Position numbers and translations under genes: made by a program. Under the pieces are notes generated by a model that did no database searches, was not told the DNA's origin, and saw only the letters and a program-made list of their open reading frames with translations. From Prescottella subtropica (lineage in GTDB: Bacteria; Actinomycetota; Actinomycetes; Mycobacteriales; Mycobacteriaceae), in the NCBI RefSeq assembly GCF_005434945.1, contig NZ_SKCH01000012.1, positions 43,826 to 107,825 on the forward strand: a stretch of 64,000 nt of DNA. Direction: 5' to 3'. Shown here one piece after another: positions 1-9,019 of the stretch; the stretch's first letter is position 1, and every line of letters starts with the position of its first letter.

Positions 1-130
1 CGGATTCGACGACGGTGAACGCCACCGCGTCGGCAGGGTGGCCGTCACACAGCAGGTCGGCGGCGCACGCCTCCGGGGACTCGTACTGCGCCAGCAGTTC
101 GCTCACGCGGGCGGTGGTGTCGACGGTCAT
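1..130 (-). CDS. Acyl-CoA synthetase / AMP-binding protein, N-terminal fragment
   Basis: Only the first 43 codons are inside the window; the gene runs off the left edge. The reading frame starts at the ATG complementary to 128-130 and gives an N-terminus containing SELLAQYESPEACAADLLCD and then DAVAFTVVES. I recognise this as the N-terminal region of rhodococcal fatty-acyl-CoA synthetases (ATP-dependent activation of fatty acids to acyl-CoA), which precedes the AMP-binding core; the core itself cannot be seen. The gene is divergent from the LuxR-type regulator at 238, which may control it. The family call rests on a short stretch and could be another AMP-binding ligase. Confidence 0.6.
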   Translation of the reverse strand, partial: MTVDTTARVSELLAQYESPEACAADLLCDGHPADAVAFTVVES

Positions 131-237
131 CGTCACTCCTCGTCGTGTCGGGGCCCAGGGACAAATCGGGCCTGAATTCGACCTATATGCTTCGTGACAC
201 AGAGTCGAACGACTACCCCCGGAAAGGGGTGACCAGG

Positions 238-1107
238 ATGCCCGCCGACGCCACGGCCCTGCTCCGGCCCCGCGACCGGGATGCGCTGCGCTCCGAACTC
301 CGCAGGGTTGCCGCCACCGGCATCGTGCCCGTCCTGTTCGGGGGCGAGGTCCGGGACAACACCCTGCACCTGGGCGAATTCGTCGGCACCCTCACCGACG
401 GGCTGCGGGGGTTGGCCGTCGCCGAGAGTTCCGGGCTCGGGGGACGCGTCGTCGAACGGAAGAATCCGATCGCGATCCACGACTACAGCCGCGACCTGTC
501 GATCACCCACCACTACGACCGTCAGGTGATCGCCGAGGGCCTGCAGTCGGTGCTGGCCGTGCCCGTCGTCGTGCAGGGCACGTCGCGGGCCGTCGTGTAC
601 GCCGCGGTCCGCGAGAACAGCCCGATCGGCGATCGGCTCACCGACGTCATGATCCAGACCGGACGCCGCCTCACCAGCGAGATCACCATCCGCGACGAGG
701 TGGACCGCCGGGTCCGCATGCTCGACGCGGCCATGTCCGAACAGACCGTGCACACGGCCGCCGACGCCGAGGAGATCCGCGACGTGCACGCCGAACTGCG
801 CAGCATCGCCCAGATGATCGGCGACCCCGACCTGCAGGAACGGCTGCGGGCCCTGTCCGGGCGGCTCGCCGGTCTCGGCTCCCCGCAGCCGCCGCACCCG
901 GCCCACCCGGCCGTGGTGCTGTCGACGCGGGAACTCGACGTCCTCGCGCACGCCGCCCTCGGCTGCACCAACATCGAGATCGCCGAACGCCTCTCGGTCA
1001 AACCGGAGACGGTGAAGAGCTATCTGCGCAGCGCGATGAGCAAGCTCGACGCCCATTCCCGCCGGGAGGCCGTCGTCGCGGCCCGGCGGCTGCGGCTGCT
1101 CCCCTGA
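238..1107 (+). CDS. LuxR-family transcriptional regulator with GAF-like sensor region
   Basis: A 289-aa protein. Residues about 228-289 form a LuxR-type helix-turn-helix (STRELDVLAHAALGCTNIEI, then ERLSVKPETVKSYLRSAMSK), so it should bind DNA. The middle (about 40-150) looks like a GAF sensor fold, followed by a helical linker of about 50 residues. There is no receiver domain. The start is placed at ATG 238 because GGAAAGGGG lies just upstream; an upstream in-frame ATG at 145 lacks such a site. It sits between a divergent acyl-CoA synthetase gene and an NTF2-like gene, which suggests control of lipid or steroid degradation. The ligand is unknown. Confidence 0.8.
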   Translation: MPADATALLRPRDRDALRSELRRVAATGIVPVLFGGEVRDNTLHLGEFVGTLTDGLRGLAVAESSGLGGRVVERKNPIAIHDYSRDLSITHHYDRQVIAEGLQSVLAVPVVVQGTSRAVVYAAVRENSPIGDRLTDVMIQTGRRLTSEITIRDEVDRRVRMLDAAMSEQTVHTAADAEEIRDVHAELRSIAQMIGDPDLQERLRALSGRLAGLGSPQPPHPAHPAVVLSTRELDVLAHAALGCTNIEIAERLSVKPETVKSYLRSAMSKLDAHSRREAVVAARRLRLLP

Positions 1108-1120
1108 CACCGGAGTTTTC

Positions 1121-1134
1121 TGAAACACGTTCCA
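1121..1134. promoter_or_regulatory. KstR-like operator overlapping a leaderless promoter
   Basis: The 14-mer TGAAACACGTTCCA fits the published KstR consensus TnnAACnnGTTnnA at every fixed position. It overlaps a candidate -35 (CTGAAA, 1120-1125). A -10-like CATACT (1144-1149) follows, and the ATG of the next gene comes seven bases later at 1157, the layout of a leaderless transcript. A repressor bound here would block RNA polymerase. KstR is the TetR-type repressor of cholesterol catabolism in mycobacteria and rhodococci; whether it binds here is inference. Confidence 0.5.
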
Positions 1135-1156
1135 CTGCTGTGTCATACTCGCGCGC

Positions 1157-1927
1157 ATGACCACGACACCGGCCCGGCAGGAACTGATCGACCTCGTCCT
1201 CGGCTCCCCCGCCGCGGTCGCCGTCCACGACAAGGACGCCTGGCTGGGACTGTTCGCGCAGCGGCACGTGGTGGAGGATCCGGTCGGCGGCCGGCCCGTC
1301 CTCGGCGGCCTGTACGACCGGCGCAGCCGTACCCGCGGCGGCGCCCCACTGAACCGATTCTGGGACACGTTCATCGCCCCCAACGACATCCGTTTCCACG
1401 TCCAACACGACGATATCGTCTCCGGCCTCGACGTGGTCCGGGACGTCACGATCGAGACGCGACTCGGCGACGGGGTCGTCGCGACGGCACCCATGCACCT
1501 GCTGTACGAGACGACCCTCGACGACGGTGCCCCCCGCATCCGCCGGATCGCCGCGCACTGGGAGCTGGCGCCGATGTTCGCGCAGGTCGCGGGCGTCGAC
1601 CGGGCGAAACTCGGGGTGGCCGCCGCGATGGGCACCCGGATGCTGCGGCTGCAGGGACTCGGCGGGTCGCTCGCGTTCGGGCTCGCGGTCCGCAGCGTCG
1701 GCGAACGCGGCAAGCAGTCCGTCCGCCGCCTCGTCGCCGACGCCGACCGCGGCGACCGGGCCGCACGCGAACTGCTCGGCGGCCGGCCCGTGCAGGATCT
1801 GACGAAGATCATCGCGGCCGGGGACACCGTCACCGCGACCTGCACCGTCGACGGCGCCCACGCCGTGCTGTTCTGCTACCTGAACCGGCGCACCCGACGG
1901 GTCACCCGGACCGTGCTGTACACGTGA
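1157..1927 (+). CDS. NTF2-like / SnoaL-like domain protein
   Basis: A 256-aa protein of the nuclear-transport-factor-2 superfamily, which includes ketosteroid isomerases and SnoaL cyclases. The N-terminal part (AAVAVHDKDAWLGLFAQRHV, then VEDPVGG) is the usual opening helix plus acidic motif of these cone-shaped folds, and a second, less regular half follows. No signal peptide or membrane segment is visible. The exact reaction cannot be named. The upstream KstR-like box and the neighbouring acyl-CoA synthetase point to steroid or lipid catabolism. The ATG at 1157 has no Shine-Dalgarno sequence but lies seven bases after a -10-like hexamer, so the mRNA is probably leaderless. Confidence 0.65.
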   Translation: MTTTPARQELIDLVLGSPAAVAVHDKDAWLGLFAQRHVVEDPVGGRPVLGGLYDRRSRTRGGAPLNRFWDTFIAPNDIRFHVQHDDIVSGLDVVRDVTIETRLGDGVVATAPMHLLYETTLDDGAPRIRRIAAHWELAPMFAQVAGVDRAKLGVAAAMGTRMLRLQGLGGSLAFGLAVRSVGERGKQSVRRLVADADRGDRAARELLGGRPVQDLTKIIAAGDTVTATCTVDGAHAVLFCYLNRRTRRVTRTVLYT

Positions 1928-2764
1928 TCAGTCGAGCAGCACGGTCGCGAACGTCGCCACCTGGGTGAAGCCGACGCGGGCGTACGCGCGCCGCGCCGGC
2001 TGGTTGAAGCTGTTGACGTACAGGCTCGCGCGACGACCGCGGGCCACGATGTCCGCGGCCACCGCCGCCGTCCCGGCGCCGCCGAGACCCTCACCGCGGC
2101 GGGACGGATCGACCCACACTCCCTGGATCTGCCCGACGGCCGACGACATCGACCCCACCTCGGCCTTGTACACCACCCGGTCGTCCTCGAACCGGGCCCA
2201 TGCCCGCCCGGACGCGATGAGGTTCGCGACCCGCCGCCGGTAGCCGCGGCCGCCGTCGTGCAGGCGCGGATCGATGCCGACCTCCTCGACGAACATCGCG
2301 ATCGCCGCCGGCAGGTACGCCTCGATCTCGTCCATCCGCACCTGACGCACCCGCGGATCGGGTCGCACCGTGGGCGCCTCGTCGAGCACGAGCAGCGGCT
2401 GTTCGGCGCGGACCTCCCGCGCGGTCCCCCACTCGTGTTCGAGCATCTCCCACAGCGGCAGCGTCAACTCGGCTCGCCCGACGAGCGACGAACACATCCG
2501 CGGGAACCGGCCGGCCCGATCGGCGAACGAACGCAGATCGTCGGCACCGCCGAGCAGCGGGATCAGGTTGGCACCGGCGAAACACAGCGACTCGGTGGGC
2601 CCGCCGCGGCTCCACATCTCACCGTGCAGGGACCGCGGATCCAGCCCGGTCTGCTGGACGCGGGCCGCCACCATGCACGCGGCGACCGGGTCGGCCTCGA
2701 GCACACGCAGCACCTGGGTGGTGTCCCGACCGCCCAGCTGCCTCGCTCCGAGGAGCTTGAGCAC
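1928..2764 (-). CDS. DUF4081-GNAT N-acetyltransferase (Rv2867c type)
   Basis: A 278-aa protein with an N-terminal DUF4081-like half and a C-terminal GNAT fold. The acetyl-CoA binding motif is visible as DPSRRGEGLGGAGTAAVAAD, and NQPARRAYARVGF near the end is typical of the final GNAT helix and strand. It should transfer an acetyl group from acetyl-CoA to an amine; the substrate is not known. It lies immediately downstream of ispG on the same strand, the same order as Rv2867c-Rv2868c in M. tuberculosis. The start is a GTG with GGGAG a few bases upstream. Confidence 0.8.
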   Translation of the reverse strand: MLKLLGARQLGGRDTTQVLRVLEADPVAACMVAARVQQTGLDPRSLHGEMWSRGGPTESLCFAGANLIPLLGGADDLRSFADRAGRFPRMCSSLVGRAELTLPLWEMLEHEWGTAREVRAEQPLLVLDEAPTVRPDPRVRQVRMDEIEAYLPAAIAMFVEEVGIDPRLHDGGRGYRRRVANLIASGRAWARFEDDRVVYKAEVGSMSSAVGQIQGVWVDPSRRGEGLGGAGTAAVAADIVARGRRASLYVNSFNQPARRAYARVGFTQVATFATVLLD

Positions 2765-2848
2765 CGACGCACTCCCTTCGTGTCCGTGTCTGCCGACCGT
2801 GTGTCGTCGAGAGCAAGACTGCCACGAAGGGGCGCGGCGCGGGAGGTT

Positions 2849-4006
2849 TCAGCTGACGGTGACCGACGGCGCGCCGCTGGGCTGACCGTCGTCCGTCATC
2901 TCCTCGGCGATGCGCATCGCCTCCTCGATGAGGGTCTCCACGATCTGCGCCTCCGGGACGGTCTTGATGACCTGGCCCTTGACGAAGATCTGGCCCTTGC
3001 CGTTGCCGGACGCGACACCGAGATCGGCCTCGCGGGCCTCGCCGGGACCGTTGACGACGCAGCCCATCACCGCGACCCGCAGCGGCACCTCCAGGCCCTC
3101 GAGCCCGGCGGTGACCGCGTCGGCGAGCTTGTAGACGTCGACCTGTGCGCGACCGCACGACGGGCACGAGACGATCTCGAGTTTGCGGGGACGCAGGTTC
3201 AGCGACTGCAGGATCTGCGTGCCGACCTTGATCTCCTCGGCGGGCGGTGCGGACAGCGACACCCGGATCGTATCGCCGATCCCCTCGGACAGCAGCGCAC
3301 CGAACGCGACCGCCGACTTGATGGTGCCCTGGAACGCCGGACCGGCCTCGGTCACGCCGAGATGCAGCGGGTAGTCGCACTTCGCGGCCAGCTGCCGGTA
3401 CGCCTCGACCATGATCACGGGGTCGTTGTGCTTGACGGAGATCTTGATGTCGCCGAAGCCGTGCTCCTCGAACAGGCCCGCCTCCCACAGCGCCGACTCG
3501 ACGAGCGCCTCCGGGGTGGCCTTACCGTACTTCTGCATCAGCCGCGGATCGAGGGAGCCGGCGTTGACGCCGATCCGGATCGGGATGCCCGCGTCGCCGG
3601 CCGCCTTCGCGACCTCCGCGACGCGGCCGTCGAACTCCTTGATGTTACCGGGGTTGACTCGGACCGCGGCACAGCCGGCGTCGATGGCCGCGAAGATGTA
3701 CCGCGGCTGGAAGTGGATGTCCGCGATCACCGGGATCTTGCTCTTCTTCGCGATCGTCGCGAGCGCGTCCGCATCCTCCTGCCGCGGGCACGCCACCCGG
3801 ACGATGTCGCAGCCGGACGCCGTCAACTCCGCGATCTGCTGCAGTGTCGCGTTGACGTCGTGCGTCTTGGTGGTGCACATCGACTGCACCGACACCGGGT
3901 AGTCGCTGCCGACACCGACACCGCCGACCATCAGCTGACGCGTCTTACGACGCGGAGCGAGCACAGCGGGAACCTCGGGCAGACCCAAACCGACGGGGCT
4001 GGTCAC
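2849..4006 (-). CDS. ispG: 4-hydroxy-3-methylbut-2-en-1-yl diphosphate synthase (IspG/GcpE)
   Basis: A 385-aa enzyme of the non-mevalonate (MEP) isoprenoid pathway. It converts 2-C-methyl-D-erythritol 2,4-cyclodiphosphate to HMBPP in the cytoplasm using a [4Fe-4S] cluster. The cluster ligands are visible as Cys281 and Cys284 (CPSCGRAQ) and Cys316 ([11 protein letters not shown]). The N-terminal TIM-barrel part carries VSVQSM and IADIHF. The start is taken as GTG at 4006 because GAAAGAAGG lies eight bases upstream; a longer frame to 4036 adds ten unlikely residues. It is grouped with rip1 and dxr as in mycobacteria. Confidence 0.95.
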   Translation of the reverse strand: MTSPVGLGLPEVPAVLAPRRKTRQLMVGGVGVGSDYPVSVQSMCTTKTHDVNATLQQIAELTASGCDIVRVACPRQEDADALATIAKKSKIPVIADIHFQPRYIFAAIDAGCAAVRVNPGNIKEFDGRVAEVAKAAGDAGIPIRIGVNAGSLDPRLMQKYGKATPEALVESALWEAGLFEEHGFGDIKISVKHNDPVIMVEAYRQLAAKCDYPLHLGVTEAGPAFQGTIKSAVAFGALLSEGIGDTIRVSLSAPPAEEIKVGTQILQSLNLRPRKLEIVSCPSCGRAQVDVYKLADAVTAGLEGLEVPLRVAVMGCVVNGPGEAREADLGVASGNGKGQIFVKGQVIKTVPEAQIVETLIEEAMRIAEEMTDDGQPSGAPSVTVS

Positions 4007-4081
4007 GTTTTGCCTTCTTTCGTAGCTACGGGGCAAGTCTATCGTTCGGCCGGATTCCCGGGCCTGATCGTTCGGCAGGGC

Positions 4082-5302
4082 CTAAGGGAACAGCTTGATG
4101 GGATTGACGATGTCTGCGGTGAGCGTCAGCAGCATGTACGCGCCGCCGAGGACGACGAACACGTACGTCACCGGCATGAGCTTCATGTAGTCGACCGGTC
4201 CCCCGGCCGCCATCCCACGCGCCCGCCGCAGCATGTTGCGGACCTTCTCGTAGATCGTCACCGCGATGTGCCCGCCGTCCAGCGGCAACAGCGGCAGCAG
4301 GTTGAACATGCCGAGGAAGAAGTTGAGGCTCGCCAGCAGCAGGACGAACACCTGCCACAGTCCCTGTTCGGCGACCTGGCCGCCGATCACGCTGGCGCCG
4401 ACCACACTGATCGGCGTCTCCTGGTCCCGTTCCCCGCCGGTGATCGACTTCCACAGGTCGACGACCTTGCTCGGCATCTGGACGAGGCGTTCGGCGGTCA
4501 TCACGAACATGTCGCCCGTGAACGCGACCGACGCCGGGATCGCGGCGAGCGGCCCGTACTGCACGGGCTCGTAGAAGTCCGGGCCGACGCCGATCGCACC
4601 GACCGTGCGGGCGGCCTGCTGACCGGTCGCGTCGTCCTTCACGTACCGCGTCACCTGCTGCGGGACGACGGTGATCGTGAGGGTCTGCCCGTCGCGGTCG
4701 ACGGTGAACTCGGTGGGCCCGGTCGACTGCTGTGTCGCCGCCTGGAACTGCTCCCACGTGGTCACCGGTTGCCCGCCGACCGCGGTGACGATGTCGCCGC
4801 GCTGCAGACCGGACTGCTGCGCCGGACCGGTGCCCTCGCACGGCACCACATCCTCCGGCTCCGGCGACGTCTGCTCGACGACACAGTCCATGTTGCCGAG
4901 TGCGGTCGCGGGCGGGGTGTTCAGGTTCGGCAACCCCCAGCCGACGGCGAGGACGAACACCAGCACCAGACCGAGCACGAAGTTCATCGCGATGCCACCG
5001 GACATCACGACGATCCGCTTCCACGCCTTCTGCTTGTACATGGCGCGGTCGACCTCGTCGTCGGCGAGTTCGTCGACGGCGGTCATGCCGGCGATGTCGC
5101 AGAAGCCGCCGGCGGGGATCGCCTTGAGCCCGTATTCGGTCTCGCCGCGGCGGAACGAGAAGATTTTCGGCCCGAAGCCGATGTAGTAGCGGCGCACCTT
5201 CATGCCGAGCGCCTGCGCGGTCCACATGTGACCGGCCTCGTGCAGCGCGATCGACAGTGCGATACCGAGCGCGAACAGCACCACCCCGAGAGCGAAGATC
5301 AT
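4082..5302 (-). CDS. rip1: Site-2 intramembrane metalloprotease, RseP/Rip1 family
   Basis: A 406-aa integral membrane zinc protease that cleaves anti-sigma factors and other membrane substrates within the lipid bilayer. The zinc motif HEAGH is at residues 21-25 in the first transmembrane helix, and the third ligand is in LPLDGGH (Asp342) near the C-terminus. A PDZ domain lies between (about 160-270, with [16 protein letters not shown]). Its ATG overlaps the dxr stop codon by four bases, so the two are translationally coupled. The neighbourhood dxr-rip1-ispG is the one seen around Rv2869c. In M. tuberculosis Rip1 controls several sigma factors; the targets here are not visible. Confidence 0.93.
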   Translation of the reverse strand: MIFALGVVLFALGIALSIALHEAGHMWTAQALGMKVRRYYIGFGPKIFSFRRGETEYGLKAIPAGGFCDIAGMTAVDELADDEVDRAMYKQKAWKRIVVMSGGIAMNFVLGLVLVFVLAVGWGLPNLNTPPATALGNMDCVVEQTSPEPEDVVPCEGTGPAQQSGLQRGDIVTAVGGQPVTTWEQFQAATQQSTGPTEFTVDRDGQTLTITVVPQQVTRYVKDDATGQQAARTVGAIGVGPDFYEPVQYGPLAAIPASVAFTGDMFVMTAERLVQMPSKVVDLWKSITGGERDQETPISVVGASVIGGQVAEQGLWQVFVLLLASLNFFLGMFNLLPLLPLDGGHIAVTIYEKVRNMLRRARGMAAGGPVDYMKLMPVTYVFVVLGGAYMLLTLTADIVNPIKLFP

Positions 5303-6459
5303 CGCGGACCAGCCTCCTGCGTCACCAGTTCACGCGCCTTCGCGCGGGCCCACCCGTCGGCGGCCAGGACGTCGTCCACGGTAGCGGGCGGGGCCGACCA
5401 TTCGCCGCCGGCCGCGAGGACCTGCTCGACGGTGCGCACGATCCGGGGGAAATGCAGCGCCCCGCCCAGGAATGCCTCGGCGGCGACCTCGTTGGCCGCG
5501 TTGTAGACGGCGGTCATGCACCCGCCGGCCTTCCCGGCCTGCCGGGCCAGGTCGATCGCCGGGAACACCGCGTTGTCGACGGGTTCGAACGTCCACGTGG
5601 ATGCGGCCGAGAAGTCGCAGGCCGCGGCGGCGCCGGGCACCCGGTCCGGCCAGCCGAGGGCCAAGGCGATCGGCAGCTTCATGTCCGGTGGGCTGGCCTG
5701 CGCGAGCGTCGACCCGTCGACGAACGTCACCATCGAGTGCACGATCGACTGCGGGTGCACGGTGACGTCGATGCGGTCGTAGTCGATGCCGAACAGTAGG
5801 TGCGTCTCGATCAGTTCGAGGCCCTTGTTGACCAGGGACGCCGAGTTGAGGGTGTTCATCGGGCCCATCGACCACGTGGGATGCGCGCCGGCCTGCTCGG
5901 GGGTGACGTCCTCGAGGGCGGCGGCGGTCCACCCGCGGAACGGGCCGCCGGACGCGGTGAGCACGAGCCGCGCCACCTCGTCGGCCCGGCCACCGCGCAG
6001 GCACTGCGCGAGCGCCGAATGCTCCGAATCCACCGGCACGATCTGGCCGGGCGCCGCCGCCGCGGTCACCAGCGGCCCGCCCGCGACGAAGGACTCCTTG
6101 TTCGCCAGCGCGAGCCGGGCACCGGACTCGAGCGCCGCGAGGGTCGGGGCCAGGCCGAGCGACCCGACGAGCGCGTTGAGGACGACATCCGCTGCGGTGG
6201 AGCGGACCAGGTCGGTGACCGCGTCGGGGCCGGACAGCACACCCGGCAGGTCGAGGCGGGCCGCCGCCGCGGGGTCGGCGACCGCCACCCGCGTCACCCC
6301 GGTCGCCCGGATCTGACGGGCCAGCAGGTCGATGTTGCCGCCCCCGGCCGCGAGACCGACGACGGTGAACTTGTCCGGATTGGCGGCGATGACCTCGAGG
6401 GCCTGGGTGCCGATGGAGCCGGTGCTGCCGAGCAGGAGGACGCGTGTGGGTTCAGACAC
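5299..6459 (-). CDS. dxr: 1-deoxy-D-xylulose 5-phosphate reductoisomerase
   Basis: A 386-aa NADPH-dependent enzyme that makes 2-C-methyl-D-erythritol 4-phosphate, the first committed step of the MEP pathway. The NADPH loop is [15 protein letters not shown] (residues 9-23). The substrate and metal region includes [12 protein letters not shown], and ASGGPFRG with [11 protein letters not shown] forms the conserved flap and active-site region. Length matches the family. It is first in a three-gene run with rip1 and ispG and overlaps rip1 by four bases. It is the target of fosmidomycin in other bacteria. Confidence 0.95.
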   Translation of the reverse strand: MSEPTRVLLLGSTGSIGTQALEVIAANPDKFTVVGLAAGGGNIDLLARQIRATGVTRVAVADPAAAARLDLPGVLSGPDAVTDLVRSTAADVVLNALVGSLGLAPTLAALESGARLALANKESFVAGGPLVTAAAAPGQIVPVDSEHSALAQCLRGGRADEVARLVLTASGGPFRGWTAAALEDVTPEQAGAHPTWSMGPMNTLNSASLVNKGLELIETHLLFGIDYDRIDVTVHPQSIVHSMVTFVDGSTLAQASPPDMKLPIALALGWPDRVPGAAAACDFSAASTWTFEPVDNAVFPAIDLARQAGKAGGCMTAVYNAANEVAAEAFLGGALHFPRIVRTVEQVLAAGGEWSAPPATVDDVLAADGWARAKARELVTQEAGPR

Positions 6460-6598
6460 CCGACCATTGTTCCTGATGCCGCTGAGAGAACCCTGACAGG
6501 ACCGGCCGGCACCCGGGGCGGACCCCGGTCGCTACGACACCGGGTCGTATGCCACGATATGCGGGAAACTGCTTTCGCAAGATCAGGAGGATCGTGCC

Positions 6599-6868
6599 GT
6601 GGCCGGTACCCAGCTGGACCCCACTTCCAACGACCCGGTCGTCGCCGCGCACGTCGACACCGCCGAGGTGCCGTCGGCCGCATGGGGTTGGAGCGGCGAG
6701 GCTCCCCGTCTGTTCCGTTTCGCGGGCTGGTTCTTCGCGGCGTTCCTGCTGCTGATGTTCATCGGCAACCACGAAGGAAAGGTCGAAGACCTGTTCCTGC
6801 TCGGCTTCGCCGGCGCGATCGTGTTCGCCCTCGTGCGCGACATCATCCTGCGCCGCAAGCCCCGGTAG
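6599..6868 (+). CDS. DUF2631 small membrane protein
   Basis: An 89-aa protein with two hydrophobic segments: FAGWFFAAFLLLMFIGNH (about 42-59) and LFLLGFAGAIVFALV (about 66-80), ending in a basic tail RRKPR. It matches the actinobacterial DUF2631 family in size and in the N-terminal EVPSAAWGWSGEAPR stretch. The start is GTG 6599, preceded by AGGAGG at 6585-6590. It lies in the dxr-rlmN interval, where mycobacteria carry a similar gene (Rv2876). Function unknown. Confidence 0.75.
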   Translation: MAGTQLDPTSNDPVVAAHVDTAEVPSAAWGWSGEAPRLFRFAGWFFAAFLLLMFIGNHEGKVEDLFLLGFAGAIVFALVRDIILRRKPR

Positions 6869-6886
6869 TTCACCGGAACCCGCACT

Positions 6887-6936
6887 ACACGGCGAAGGCC
6901 CCGCACCCGATGATGGGTGCGGGGCCTTCGCCGTGT
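6887..6936. terminator. Bidirectional hairpin terminator
   Basis: A perfect 22-bp inverted repeat (6887-6908 and 6915-6936) with a six-base loop lies between the converging DUF2631 gene (+) and rlmN (-). It can serve both transcripts. The stem contains the AAGGCCCC/GGGGCCTT core that recurs in another terminator of this window (33.17 kb). Confidence 0.85.
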
Positions 6937-6946
6937 CCGAAGGCTC

Positions 6947-8056
6947 TCAGTTCTCGGCGGCCAACTGCCCGCACGCGGCGGCGATCTCCTGACCGCGGGT
7001 GTCGCGGACCGTGCACGAGACCCCCTGCGCCTGGACGCGGCGGACGAATTCGCGTTCGACCGGCTTGGGGCTGGCATCCCACTTGCTGCCCGGGGTGGGG
7101 TTGAGCGGGATCAGGTTGACGTGCACGAGCGGGCCGAGCGCCTTGTGCAGCTTCTTGCCGAGCATGTCCGCCCGCCACGGCTGATCGTTGATGTCCCGGA
7201 TCAGCGCGTACTCGATCGACACGCGCCGGCCGGACTTGTCGGCGTAGTAGCGGGCCGCGTCGAGCACCTCGGCGACCGACCACCGGTTGTTGACCGGAAC
7301 GAGGGTGTCGCGCAGTTCGTCGTCGGGGGTGTGCAGCGACACCGCGAGCCGCACCGACATGTCCTCGTCGGCGAGCTTGCGGATCGCGGGCGCCAGGCCG
7401 ACCGTCGAGACGGTGACCGACCGCTGCGAGATGCCGAGACCCTCGGGGGCCGGGGACGTGATCCGCCGGACCGCGGCGACGACCCGCTTGTAGTTGGCGA
7501 GCGGCTCCCCCATACCCATGAACACGATGTTCGACAGGCGACCCTCGCCGCCCTCGACCTCCCCGTCCCGCAGGGCCGCGGCCGCGGCCCGCACCTGATC
7601 GACGATCTCCGCGGTCGACAGGTTGCGGGTGAGCCCCGCCTGACCGGTCGCGCAGAACGGGCACGCCATGCCGCAGCCGGCCTGGCTGGAGATGCACAGC
7701 GTCGCCCGGTCCGGGTACCGCATGAGGACACTCTCGAGCAGCGTGCCGTCGTGGGCCTTCCACAGCGTCTTGCGGGTCTGACCGGCGTCGCACGCGACGT
7801 GCTTGACGACGCTCAGCAGTTGCGGGAACAGCGCCGTACCGACCTTCTCACGCATCCCGGCCGGCAGGTCGGTCATCTTGTCCGGGTCGGCCTCGAGCCG
7901 GCCGTAGTACTGGCGGGCCAGCTGATCGGCCCGGAACCCGGGCAGGCCCAGTTCCTTGACGGCCTCCTTGCGCTCGTCGGCGTCGAGGTCGGCGAGGTGG
8001 CGCGGCGGCATTCCGCGGCGCGGCGCGGTGAAGACGAGAGGCAGGGAGGCAGACAT
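6947..8056 (-). CDS. rlmN: 23S rRNA (A2503-C2)/tRNA (A37-C2) methyltransferase RlmN
   Basis: A 369-aa radical-SAM enzyme that methylates C2 of A2503 in 23S rRNA and A37 in some tRNAs. The cluster motif CxxxCxxC is seen as Cys128, Cys132 and Cys135 ([15 protein letters not shown]). [10 protein letters not shown] and [15 protein letters not shown] are further family motifs, and a Cys close to the C-terminus ([14 protein letters not shown]) fits the methyl-carrying residue. It is flanked by a shared terminator on its 3' side. Confidence 0.95.
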   Translation of the reverse strand: MSASLPLVFTAPRRGMPPRHLADLDADERKEAVKELGLPGFRADQLARQYYGRLEADPDKMTDLPAGMREKVGTALFPQLLSVVKHVACDAGQTRKTLWKAHDGTLLESVLMRYPDRATLCISSQAGCGMACPFCATGQAGLTRNLSTAEIVDQVRAAAAALRDGEVEGGEGRLSNIVFMGMGEPLANYKRVVAAVRRITSPAPEGLGISQRSVTVSTVGLAPAIRKLADEDMSVRLAVSLHTPDDELRDTLVPVNNRWSVAEVLDAARYYADKSGRRVSIEYALIRDINDQPWRADMLGKKLHKALGPLVHVNLIPLNPTPGSKWDASPKPVEREFVRRVQAQGVSCTVRDTRGQEIAAACGQLAAEN

Positions 8057-8173
8057 AGTGCCGCCATTCTCCCATCACCGCGACCCGCGCATCGCTGCAC
8101 GTGCGCAACGCCATAGTTCAGGAGCACGATGGGAACACGACACGAGTACGCGTCCGCGAGAAGGAGCCGCCCC

Positions 8174-9016
8174 GTGACGACGCACGCACCCCGACCGGCC
8201 CGCACCGGTGTCCGCGCCGATCTCGCCCGCTCCTGGCTGCTCACCACCGGCAGCAGACCGGACACGTTCGTCCGCCCCGACGGCGTCGACGCGATCGTCC
8301 TCGACCTCGAGGACGCTGTCACCCCCGCCGACAAACCGGCCGCACGACGGCACGTCGTCGACTGGCTCGGCGGCGGGCACGAGGCCTGGATCCGGGTCAA
8401 CGACGCGACGACACCGCACTGGGACGACGACCTCGCCGCGATCACCGGCCTCCCGGGTCTGTCCGGGGTGATGCTCGCCAAGACGGAGAGCGGCAGCCAG
8501 GTCGAGTCCACCGTCGAACGGCTGCCCGCCGGCACCCCGATCATCGCGCTCGTCGAATCGGCCGTCGGACTCGAGGCCGCCCCCGAGATCGCCCGCGCCC
8601 ACGGCACGTTCCGGCTGGCGTTCGGCAGCGGCGACTTCCGCCGCGACACCGGGATGAGCGACGACCCCACCGCGATGGCGTACCCGCGGTCCCGGCTGGT
8701 GATCGCGTCCCGCGCCGCCCGGCTACCCGGCGGTCCCATCGACGGGCCGACCCTGTCGCCGCACGAGACGATCCTGCAACGCGACTGCGCGGCCACCGTG
8801 TCCCTCGGCCTGACCGGGAAACTGTGCCTGCACGCCGGTCAGGCCGCCGCGATCGACCGGGCCCTGAGCCCCGGCCCGCACGACATCACGTGGGCGCGGG
8901 ACGTCATCGCCGACCTCGGACCGGACGGTGAACGTGTCCGCGACGGCAGCGATCTGCCGCGCCTCGCAAAAGCCAAGAAGATCCGACATCTGGCCGAGGT
9001 GTTCGGGCTGGTGTGA
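8174..9016 (+). CDS. HpcH/HpaI aldolase / CitE-like lyase family protein
   Basis: A 280-aa TIM-barrel protein of the citrate lyase beta-subunit-like group. Members cleave or form carbon-carbon bonds of acyl-CoA substrates such as citramalyl- or malyl-CoA with a metal ion. Typical motifs are DAIVLDLEDAVTPADKPAAR near the start, WIRVND, VMLAKTE, ALVESAVGLEAA and CLHAGQ. The start is put at GTG 8174, which has AGAAGGAG upstream; an in-frame ATG at 8129 would add 15 residues. It stands alone between rlmN and a convergent lipase gene. The substrate cannot be told from sequence. Confidence 0.78.
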   Translation: MTTHAPRPARTGVRADLARSWLLTTGSRPDTFVRPDGVDAIVLDLEDAVTPADKPAARRHVVDWLGGGHEAWIRVNDATTPHWDDDLAAITGLPGLSGVMLAKTESGSQVESTVERLPAGTPIIALVESAVGLEAAPEIARAHGTFRLAFGSGDFRRDTGMSDDPTAMAYPRSRLVIASRAARLPGGPIDGPTLSPHETILQRDCAATVSLGLTGKLCLHAGQAAAIDRALSPGPHDITWARDVIADLGPDGERVRDGSDLPRLAKAKKIRHLAEVFGLV

Positions 9017-9019
9017 CCG

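Noticed and set aside
2258..5506. A 1082-codon open frame on the plus strand across ispG and rip1
   Set aside because: It is the antisense shadow of GC-rich real genes (GNAT, ispG, rip1) with an Arg/His/Asp-rich product and no family pattern.
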